Assembly: GCA_964404765.1 (NCBI GenBank)
Contig: CAYOLL010000039.1
Coordinates: forward strand, 1-36,881
Reading direction: 5' to 3'
Source of the DNA: CAYOLL01 sp964404765 [NCBI: uncultured Gemmatimonadota bacterium]
Lineage (GTDB): Bacteria; 4572-55
DNA length: 36,881 nt
In this document: positions 18,701 to 23,535 of the stretch, one piece after another
How the letters are laid out: the number at the start of each line of letters is the position of its first letter
How positions within the stretch are numbered: position 1 is the first letter of the stretch
Notes under the pieces: generated by a model
What the model saw: the letters and a program-made list of their open reading frames with translations, nothing else
Told to the model about the DNA's origin: nothing
The model's database searches: none
Translations under genes and position numbers: made by a program

Positions 18701-19157
18701 CATCAGCATGGAAGGGCGTCAGCAAATGGCCCGCTTGGCCGGCGAACAGCGGCAAATTCAAAAAGGCATGGAAGAATTGGCCCAGGAAGTGAAAAACCGC
18801 AACGATCTGCTGGGTCGATTGGATGATATGGCCAAAGAGGCAGAGGAAGTCGTCAAAGATATGGAAGCGCGCCACGTTGACCGACGGACGCTGGAGCGGC
18901 AGCAGAAGATTCTGTCGCGGATGCTGGACTCCCAAAAATCCATGCGCGAGCGCGAGTACAGCCGCAAGCGCGAATCCAAAACCGCCGGAAATATCCGCCG
19001 GGCCGGCCCGCATGAATTACCTGCCGACCTGCTGGAACGCAAACGCAGTCTGCAAGATGATCTGCTGCGGTCGCTGCGCGAAGGCATGCCGGTGGAGTAT
19101 GAAGGATTGATTAAGGCGTATTTTCAGTCGTTGTCGAAGGATAAAGCGGTTAATTAA
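15780..19157 (+). CDS. DUF4175-like membrane protein with a long Met/Gln-rich coiled coil
   Basis: A large protein of 1125 residues. Three hydrophobic segments lie at about 30-53, 60-84 and 152-176, followed by a beta-rich, probably extracytoplasmic region to about 510 (including RPIVTEMQLRFEYPAYTHLP), and then a coiled coil of nearly 570 residues packed with Met, Gln, Glu and Lys (blocks such as MQQMENSMQQIQ). The N-terminal architecture matches the DUF4175 family, whose function is unknown. In other genomes it tends to sit near MoxR-type ATPase and von Willebrand genes, but none are here. AGGAG precedes the ATG. A role in envelope organisation is a guess. Long antisense frames over the coiled coil are shadows of its biased composition. 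Confidence 0.75.
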   Translation: MSEQTQSSFRDLQTRIEGFRRVKRLFLAGKGLLMTVTALVGLAVLAFLIDMLFGLPPVGRMMLWTVFFTALAVGVIGFVLYPLFKRFSDEALALEIGQKFGQIGDRLVDAMQLWQTLQSNRYQYSTALSEVSIQETAQLVRQYDFAETIARRPLWLVGRGLLAGLVLFGLLAVLFPGRFSQTAMRFRYPAAETLSNERIGFTVMPGTVKMLEGSLLRIDIQTSGPELSSLQLLTKAAGEDWQTENLTAQTPRQFDLTFPSLRKSFQYYARSGQWQSETYTITITERPIVTEMQLRFEYPAYTHLPPVTREINDGEISALKGTTVDVIAKSNNPLDQAAIVFDDNSRVQFSIRNQTQAEGRFRVMRNGNYRLELIDKDGVGNPNPLIYNIKMIEDEAPLVRILQPGQDADLGQEMKVDMTFAGVDDYGFSRLDVRYYTNRDSTVKTERITVFKDRATDFMQDYTWSVAPLDLLPEDVVTYWAELYDNDTVSGPKMGRSPSYTLRLPSLNELYAEVDEQQSTQIESLDDILDEGRELKETLEEISREMQKNPQVNWEKQKELEKTLEKQKELQRNVENLAESLDKTMENLEKNAEANMQIMEKMAQIQEMMQQVATPEMMQAMQKMQEAMQSLSPEEVQKAMEQMKGTQEEMLQRLDQTLAMLKQLQKEQRMNAAVKKAQELEKRQEALNQEMKDMLETPRPNPQQQEQLAKEQEAIQKDLAQLQKEMEQLKDMMKKDEPEVAEQLEQAQKELNEQQTEKDMQEMAQMMRQNQPSGQQCNSKSSKIKKALTQMAQSMQKAQKQMQSEMKKELAAEMERETQDLINLSKEQEALKDEMQAGANASMPVDPDEMADQQMSLSKSLNKLSDQVFDTAKKSMSVKPEMMRKLGEAMQQMENSMQQIQGNSMQQASSSCQNAMAALNDAAKQMMSASSQSNSSSSGSSGSSMQQKMQQMSQQQQGVNSQTQSMFDQMGQNGISMEGRQQMARLAGEQRQIQKGMEELAQEVKNRNDLLGRLDDMAKEAEEVVKDMEARHVDRRTLERQQKILSRMLDSQKSMREREYSRKRESKTAGNIRRAGPHELPADLLERKRSLQDDLLRSLREGMPVEYEGLIKAYFQSLSKDKAVN

Positions 19158-19187
19158 AGCGGGAGTGTTCGATCATGACAAAAGAAA

Positions 19188-19334
19188 TCATAAAATTGTA
19201 AGCGCATTATGACGGCGATGTTTTTTGATTGACCCGCAACGTCGCTTCGTCCAGTTCGACGGGCATAATCCGGTTAATGATGGATTACCGGCGATAAACC
19301 AAAGGAAAGTATGCGTGTCCAATAAGACCTTCAT
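19188..19334 (-). pseudogene. Truncated VapC-type PIN toxin (N-terminus only)
   Basis: The first 21 codons read MKVLLDTHTFLWFIAGNPSL plus a Thr, the classic start of a VapC PIN nuclease with its first catalytic Asp at residue 6. The frame then runs into about 27 unrelated codons and stops. Family members have about 125-135 residues, so the remaining three acidic residues are missing. The ATG overlaps the antitoxin stop by four bases (ATGA), which is normal operon structure. The deletion therefore removed most of the toxin and left the antitoxin whole. Confidence 0.8.
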
Positions 19335-19558
19335 GGCATGTACTCCTGAAAATCTTCAAGAGGTTCATCAAAATCGTCGGCAATTTCAATCAAACCGCGA
19401 GCGCTACCAAACTTTGGAAATGGCCTTGGTGTGCTTACAAGGATTATTTTGAAAATCTTTCCGTCATCACGACGAATACAGACTTCATCGCCATGTGCGA
19501 CATTCTCTATAATTTCCGCAAATTGAGCTTGTGCATCTTGTAAGGCTACTTCAAACAT
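19331..19558 (-). CDS. Phd/YefM-family antitoxin
   Basis: A protein of 75 residues starting MFEVALQDAQAQFAEIIENV, the usual Phd/YefM N-terminal DNA-binding fold, followed by GDEVCIRRDDGKIFKIIL and the flexible acidic C-terminus that would wrap the toxin. I chose the ATG at 19558; a longer frame to 19666 runs through the intergenic repeat. It is intact although the overlapping VapC gene is truncated. It probably represses its own operon. Confidence 0.82.
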   Translation of the reverse strand: MFEVALQDAQAQFAEIIENVAHGDEVCIRRDDGKIFKIILVSTPRPFPKFGSARGLIEIADDFDEPLEDFQEYMP

Positions 19559-19578
19559 TTTGTACCTCATTTCAAAAA

Positions 19579-19710
19579 AGACCTTGCAAACATTCCGTTC
19601 ACAAGGTCTAATTTCAACATTTGACGGGGCAAAGTCAAGGGTTTTGTAGTGTTGACGCCAGACCAACTCGGCGCGGAGAACCCGCGCCGGTCACCTACAC
19701 TGCTTGTGAG
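19579..19710 (-). repeat. Cassette-junction repeat, copy A
   Basis: A composite repeat found six times between here and 23478. Part one is a hairpin (AGACCTTG...CAAGGTCT, 19579-19608, diverged loop). Part two contains AAAGTCAAGGGTTTTGTAGT and GTTGACGCC. Part three is a GC-rich stem (CGGCGCGG, loop AGAAC, CCGCGCCG). The CTAAC box seen in other copies is degraded here (TGTGAGC). Confidence 0.8.
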
Positions 19711-19973
19711 CTTGCCCCTTGTCCGTCTGAAGTTTCCAACGAGCTTCGATCGTATCTGCCGATAAGTCCGCGCCGCAAGTCCATTCGATAAAATATCCGC
19801 CGTTGGAAACCTGCGCAAATAAACCGGGGTCTTTCAGCTCTCAGCTCGGGAAAGACATCATATTTAAAACACGAGTTGCCGACGCGAAACGTGGCGCGGT
19901 TTAAATCCGCTTGGGTAACTTTTGGATATTCGTCCAAATTGTCAGAGATGTGTGAAGAAGATAATTTGCTCAT
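19691..19973 (-). pseudogene. DUF2442-type gene broken by a 7-bp tandem duplication, with a foreign N-terminus
   Basis: After a frameshift the downstream part reads as DUF2442 (PGLFAQVSNGGYFIEWTCGA, then LSADTIEARWKLQ), closely matching the intact gene at 22721-23032. The lesion is a direct repeat of TCAGCTC (19834-19840 and 19841-19847, + strand). Removing one copy restores a frame of 276 bases (91 residues) ending at 19691. The first 45 residues (DNLDEYPKVTQADLNRATFR) do not match the intact DUF2442 and look like a small antitoxin N-terminus of the BrnA sort, so the gene may be a recombinant. The lesion is certain from the sequence; the origin of the N-terminus is uncertain. Confidence 0.75.
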
Positions 19974-19997
19974 CTTTGTGGGCTTCACGCATTGCCG

Positions 19998-20096
19998 TTA
20001 CGGATAGTTCAACGGGTTATCGGCGGTTAACCCCTGCGCTTGAGCGGCTGTAATCAACCGGTTATCGCTGGCCACAAAAATGTAAGTCTTTGGATC
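19998..20096 (-). pseudogene. C-terminal scar of a VapC-type PIN toxin
   Basis: Thirty-two codons plus a stop, joined directly to the cassette repeat, read KTYIFVASDNRLITAAQAQG then LTADNPLNYP. This is the usual C-terminal strand-helix-strand of VapC proteins (SDxRLxxAAxxxGLxxxNP). No start codon or N-terminal part is present. It is best read as the remnant of a toxin gene deleted into the repeat. Confidence 0.6.
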
Positions 20097-20103
20097 GCCA
20101 CCG

Positions 20104-20190
20104 CCGGGTAAAGTCAAGGGTTTTGTAGTGTTGACGCCCGCCCAATTCGACGCGGAGAAACCGCGCCGGTCGCCTGCAAGCATTGTTAGC
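20104..20190 (-). repeat. Cassette-junction repeat, copy B
   Basis: It contains the AAAGTCAAGGGTTTTGTAGT block, GTTGACGCC, the stem ACGCGG / CCGCG, and on the minus strand CGCTAACAATGC directly after the Rpn gene stop. The hairpin part is missing and is replaced by the PIN scar. Confidence 0.8.
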
Positions 20191-20193
20191 GCG

Positions 20194-20997
20194 TCACTCT
20201 ACCGATAGTTCGTTGATTTGATCAATTGTCAGACCCGTAAATTTTGCGATTTTAGCTTTGTCTTCCCCGTCATTCAGCATATTTCGAGCAATTTCGTTTG
20301 CCTTTTCATTTTTAATCTTTTCTTCAGATTCCATTAGCTTTTCTTTCAACAGCGCATCTTGATTGAATTCCTCAATCATCCGCGCTTTATCCTCCGGCGA
20401 TACGCGGCTGGCGTCAATCTTCTCAAAAACTTTCTGAATAATTGTGCGATGGTAATGCGATTCGTCCACCTGTTCATCTAACGAGTCCTCAATCGCCTCC
20501 AGCCACTCCCGATACGCCGGAGGTGTTTTGTCGGTCGCATACTTCGGGCAGATATAAAAAATTTTATGGCTAATCGCGCCAAAAGGATGACCTTCCGGAT
20601 CATGCGGATCAAAATCAATAACTCCGATATCTTTCTTAAAACGATCACCCGATGTCAAAACCACCAGCGTATAAACAGTTAGCGGCGGACGATAGTTTTC
20701 AGAGCGTTCAATTTGCTCCAGCAATGCCGCACAATGATAATACAAGAATTTGTCGTAATGATCCGGATAACGTTCGTGTTGGATTTCCACAATCACCCGG
20801 TTTTTAACATCTTCGGCAAATAGATCGAAACGCGGTTTCACATGGCCAACCGGACGCTGAAAGGATTTTTCCATTTCCACTTTATCAATGTCCAAATCAA
20901 TCCCGACAACATCTTTGACAAAGGCGGTGAAAATTTCAAGATCACCGAACGCTTTCTTGAAAATAACATCGTATCGTAATGGCGCAACTTTTCTCAT
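20194..20997 (-). CDS. Rpn-family recombination-promoting nuclease (PD-(D/E)XK)
   Basis: A protein of 267 residues starting MRKVAPLRYDVIFKKAFGD, the standard opening of Rpn/DUF4351-like putative transposase nucleases. The PD-(D/E)XK core is RFDLFA followed by NRVIVEIQ. Then come DHYDKFLYYHCAAL and the C-terminal helical tail ending in LTIDQINELS. Rpn proteins are DNA endonucleases that stimulate RecA-independent recombination and spread horizontally. I chose the ATG at 20997 because GGAGGT lies just upstream; the longer frame enters the repeat. A second, clearly homologous copy lies at 21750-22556. Confidence 0.88.
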   Translation of the reverse strand: MRKVAPLRYDVIFKKAFGDLEIFTAFVKDVVGIDLDIDKVEMEKSFQRPVGHVKPRFDLFAEDVKNRVIVEIQHERYPDHYDKFLYYHCAALLEQIERSENYRPPLTVYTLVVLTSGDRFKKDIGVIDFDPHDPEGHPFGAISHKIFYICPKYATDKTPPAYREWLEAIEDSLDEQVDESHYHRTIIQKVFEKIDASRVSPEDKARMIEEFNQDALLKEKLMESEEKIKNEKANEIARNMLNDGEDKAKIAKFTGLTIDQINELSVE

Positions 20998-21017
20998 TTG
21001 TAATACCTCCGATAAAG

Positions 21018-21092
21018 AATTAGACCTTGCAACTGCATGAGTTACAAGGTCTAATTTCAACATTTGACGGGGCAAAGTCAAGGGTTTTGTCG
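21018..21092 (-). repeat. Cassette-junction repeat, copy C (partial)
   Basis: The hairpin TTAGACCTTG...CAAGGTCTAA is well preserved (21018-21057). The AAAGTCAAGGGTTTTGT block follows, but the GC-rich stem and CTAAC box are lost where the antitoxin gene begins, suggesting a deletion. Confidence 0.75.
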
Positions 21093-21103
21093 GTTTGTCG
21101 GGC

Positions 21104-21409
21104 TTATGATGGAGAACTCACGGTACCGGCATGTAATTTCAATCCAAGTGCGCCCATAACTTTTAGGACAGTCGCAAAATCCGGGCTGCGCTCACCGGAA
21201 AACGCCCTATAAAGACTTTCCCGGGACAGGCCCGAATCACGCGCAACCTGGGACATGCCTTTGGCGCGGGCAATATCACCCAGCGCTTTGGCGATGAAGG
21301 CCGCATCTCCATTTGATTCTTCAATGCAGGCTTCTAAATATGCCGCCATTTCTTCCGGAGTTCTCAGATGTTCAGAAACATCATAACGGGTTGTAACGGT
21401 TTTACGCAT
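21104..21409 (-). CDS. HigA-like antitoxin (XRE-type helix-turn-helix)
   Basis: A protein of 101 residues of the putative addiction-module antidote family: MRKTVTTRYDVSEHLRTPEE at the start, then a helix-turn-helix (AKGMSQVARDSGLSRESLYR) and SPDFATVLKVMGALGLKLHA. It partners RelE/HigB-type toxins in the inverted HigBA order (toxin first). GGAG just before the ATG at 21409 supports this start over the longer frame. The upstream toxin is truncated, and the antitoxin start lies inside the toxin's aberrant tail. The antitoxin itself is complete. Confidence 0.85.
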   Translation of the reverse strand: MRKTVTTRYDVSEHLRTPEEMAAYLEACIEESNGDAAFIAKALGDIARAKGMSQVARDSGLSRESLYRAFSGERSPDFATVLKVMGALGLKLHAGTVSSPS

Positions 21410-21506
21410 GGGGACTACTCCGAGCCTGTATCCGCGCTCTGGCCCGGATGTCGCGCAGATCGTCAAGCCATTGGGCAAAAATGTTTGTTTTGCGAATTTC
21501 AATCAT
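21402..21506 (-). pseudogene. Truncated HigB/RelE-type toxin
   Basis: Thirty-four codons: MIEIRKTNIFAQWLDDLRDI then RARARIQAR, the well-known N-terminus of HigB/PF05973 toxins (MxxIRKTxxFxxWLxxLRDxxARARIxAR), followed by five unrelated residues and a stop. The full family length is about 95-105 residues, so the catalytic C-terminal half is deleted. The frame runs into the start region of the intact antitoxin. Confidence 0.85.
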
Positions 21507-21609
21507 GATAAAACAGTTTCTTTATACCGACAAAATGACCGACCGGACGCTGATAAAACTAAACCACAAGGCTTAGGCAATTTTATATATGCTGCGCCTT
21601 TTTTTAAGC

Positions 21610-21747
21610 AAATTAGACCTTGCAACTGCATAAGTTACAAGGTCTAATTTCGGCTTTTGGCCGGGTAAAGTCAAGGGTTTTGTAGTGTTGACGCCCGACC
21701 AAACTCGGCGCGGAGAAACCGCCCGTCGCCTACACTGCTCGTTAGCA
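21610..21747 (-). repeat. Cassette-junction repeat, copy D
   Basis: A complete copy: an 18-bp arm hairpin with AAATTAGACC and GGTCTAATTT ends (21610-21650), the AAAGTCAAGGGTTTTGTAGT block, GTTGACGCC, a GC-rich stem, and on the minus strand GTGCTAACGAGC immediately after the second Rpn stop codon. Confidence 0.82.
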
Positions 21748-21749
21748 CG

Positions 21750-22556
21750 TCATTCCGCCGATAGTTCGCTGATTTGCGCAATCGTCAGGCCGGTATCTTC
21801 CGAAATTTCTTCCATCGCACGCCCTCTTTTTAGCATCTTGCGGGCAACCTCTATCATACTTTTGCTCACTTTGTCGCGCAGTTCTTTATTTTCATCTTCC
21901 AATTCTTTAGCTTTCTGCGTTTGTCCTTCTTGCTCTTTCATCCGTGCATTTTCCTCTGGCGTCACTAAGCTTCTTTCAATCAAATCAAAGATGTGTTGAA
22001 TCTCCGGGCGATATTTTGTTTCGTCCACTTCCTCATCGAAAGTATCCACAATCGCTTCCATCCATTCTCGTAACGCGGGCGGCGTATCGTCATTTGGATA
22101 ACGCGGGCAGATGTAAATTAATTTGTGGGAAATCTCATGCAGCGGTTCACCCTTTCGATTTTTCGGATCAAAGTCAATAAATGCCATATCCGTTTTATGC
22201 CAATCGCCGGATGTTAAAACTACTAGTGTATAGACCGTGAGGTCAGGGCGATAGGTTTTGGAACGCGCCGCTTGTTCGAGCAAGGCTATGCAATGATAAT
22301 ACAAAAAGCGGTCATAATGATCAGGATAGCGTTGCTGCTGAATATCCACGATCACCCGATTTTTGAGATCTTCGGCATACAGATCAAAACGAGGCTTAAC
22401 CGGGCCAATGGGAATATCAAACGCTTTTTCCTGAGTGACCTTATCAATTTCAAGGCGAATACCCAAAAAATCATTGGCAAAGGCGGTAAAAACTTCCGGC
22501 TGGCCAAAGGCTTTTTTGAAAATCACATCATATCGTAATGGGGCAACATGTTTCAT
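21750..22556 (-). CDS. Rpn-family nuclease, second copy
   Basis: A protein of 268 residues, clearly paralogous to the 20194-20997 product over its whole length (shared APLRYDVIFKKAFG, DHYDRFLYYHC, YTLVVLTSGDW). The nuclease core reads RFDLYA then NRVIVDIQ, so the usual Glu of VEIQ is Asp, which is chemically tolerable in the PD-(D/E)XK fold. The tail ends in LTIAQISELS. I chose the ATG at 22556; an upstream extension would read through the repeat. The two copies in neighbouring repeat-bounded units suggest duplication or independent capture. Confidence 0.87.
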   Translation of the reverse strand: MKHVAPLRYDVIFKKAFGQPEVFTAFANDFLGIRLEIDKVTQEKAFDIPIGPVKPRFDLYAEDLKNRVIVDIQQQRYPDHYDRFLYYHCIALLEQAARSKTYRPDLTVYTLVVLTSGDWHKTDMAFIDFDPKNRKGEPLHEISHKLIYICPRYPNDDTPPALREWMEAIVDTFDEEVDETKYRPEIQHIFDLIERSLVTPEENARMKEQEGQTQKAKELEDENKELRDKVSKSMIEVARKMLKRGRAMEEISEDTGLTIAQISELSAE

Positions 22557-22578
22557 TGTTTCACACCTCCACAAAAGA

Positions 22579-22737
22579 GTTAAACCTTGCAACTGCATGA
22601 GTTACAAGGCCTGCTCTGAGCTTGTCGAATGCGTCTAATTTCGGCTTTTGGCCGGGCAAAGTCAAGGGTTTTGTCGGGCAGTCTAATGCCGCGATTGGGC
22701 AGGTGAAGGTCGTCCGTCGCCTAACGGCTTGTTAGCG
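22579..22737 (-). repeat. Cassette-junction repeat, copy E, carrying an insertion
   Basis: The hairpin arm is interrupted after CAAGG by 24 extra bases (22610-22633). The AAAGTCAAGGGTTTTGT block follows, but the usual stem is replaced by a different sequence. On the minus strand CGCTAACAAGCCGTTAGGCG forms a short inverted pair at the end of the DUF2442 gene. Confidence 0.75.
22610..22633. mobile_element. 24-bp CTGAGCTTGTCGAA insertion element
   Basis: Comparing copies C, D and F with copy E shows exactly 24 added bases between CAAGG and TCTAATTTC, containing CTGAGCTTGTCGAA. A related 24-base sequence lies in frame inside the methyltransferase gene at 33444-33467. The motif resembles dispersed short repeats known from many bacterial genomes. 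Confidence 0.65.
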
Positions 22738-23032
22738 TAAGCGATTCCCTGCGTTTTCGATTAACGTCCAGCCGTTTCTTTCGTGGAATTTGCCCTTTGT
22801 CAGATTGAAGTTCCCAATGGGCTTCGATCGTATCAGCCGATAAGTCTGCGCCACAAGTCCATTCGATAAAATATCCGCCGCTGGAAACTTGCGCAAATAA
22901 ACCGGGGTCTTTTAGCTCGTCAAAGACTTCATATTCAAAATACGGGTTCACGTCAAAAATACCGATCCGCCCATCGTCAGCGACGATTTGTAATTGATAA
23001 CCGGACTTTGGAATAACTTCCTTAATTCTCAT
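22721..23032 (-). CDS. DUF2442 protein
   Basis: A protein of 103 residues with the DUF2442 core: an N-terminal IKEVIPKSGYQLQIVADDG, GIFDVNPYFEYEVFDELKD, and FIEWTCGADLSADTI. In other genomes it is usually encoded just after a DUF4160 gene, and the pair is suspected to be a toxin-antitoxin-like system. Here the start overlaps the end of a damaged DUF4160 frame by four bases. The last residues (LTLTSR) are encoded within the CTAAC box of repeat E, so the gene ends inside the junction, as cassette genes often do. Confidence 0.82.
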   Translation of the reverse strand: MRIKEVIPKSGYQLQIVADDGRIGIFDVNPYFEYEVFDELKDPGLFAQVSSGGYFIEWTCGADLSADTIEAHWELQSDKGQIPRKKRLDVNRKRRESLTLTSR

Positions 23033-23300
23033 TGATCTAATCCTCGAATGGTAAACAGTTTCTTACCTTCTACGGCCAATTTCCAATCGGCTAACAGATT
23101 TTCTTGATGTATTTCAATCCAGGCCACGACAAGCTAATGTTTTTTGGCAGCAGACTACCGGCCAGGACGGTTCCATCAAGAATAGAATAGACGGCGGATT
23201 CATCTTGATACTCCGCGTGAATATGGGGGACATGGTGCTTATCAATATCACGAAAGAACATGCGAATTAGAATTCCATAAAACATGGATATGGTGGGCAT
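23029..23300 (-). pseudogene. DUF4160 gene with a frameshift and a nonsense codon
   Basis: It opens normally with MPTISMFYGILIRMFFRDID and HHVPHIHAEYQDE, then LAGSLLPK. At the run of six A (23149-23154, + strand) the frame shifts and the first frame stops at 23091. One extra base would restore the familiar VVAWIEIHQENLLADWKLAV and TIRGLDQ, ending at 23029 and overlapping the DUF2442 start, but a TAG also replaces the Lys before LVVAW. The total of 272 bases is one short of 91 codons. Two independent lesions make a sequencing error alone unlikely. Confidence 0.82.
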
Positions 23301-23340
23301 CTTATGTTCTCTTATTTGATCATGGACATCTTTTATAAAG

Positions 23341-23478
23341 AAATTAGACCTTGCAACTGCATGAGTTACAAGGTCTAATTTCAGCTTTTAGCCGGGTAAA
23401 GTCAAGGATTTTGTAGTGTTGACGCCAGACCAACTCGGCGCGGAGAAACCGCGCCGGTCGCTTGCAAGCAACGTTAGG
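23341..23478 (-). repeat. Cassette-junction repeat, copy F
   Basis: A complete copy: the hairpin AAATTAGACCTTG...CAAGGTCTAATTT (23341-23381), the AAAGTCAAGGATTTTGTAGT block, GTTGACGCC, a perfect CGGCGCGG / CCGCGCCG stem, and on the minus strand TACCTAACGTTGC shortly after the DUF3137-like gene stop. Confidence 0.83.
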
Positions 23479-23535
23479 TATTCGCGTGATCAAGAAAAAT
23501 TGCAATTCAAAGTTCAGCTTGGGTATCACCGCACA

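Noticed and set aside
18369-19013. Long minus-strand frames over the 3' part of the DUF4175-like gene
   Set aside because: They arise from the biased Met/Gln codons of the coiled coil; the products are His/Leu/Phe-rich with no ribosome binding site.
19174-19230. Plus-strand AHYDGDVF peptide resembling an AF2212-like antitoxin start
   Set aside because: It is interrupted by two stops within a few codons and overlaps the VapC remnant; the similarity is too short to support a feature.
21528-21556. A short stretch resembling the QRPVGH codons of the Rpn gene upstream of the HigB remnant
   Set aside because: Only about 20 bases match; it could be a fossil of a third Rpn copy but cannot be distinguished from chance.
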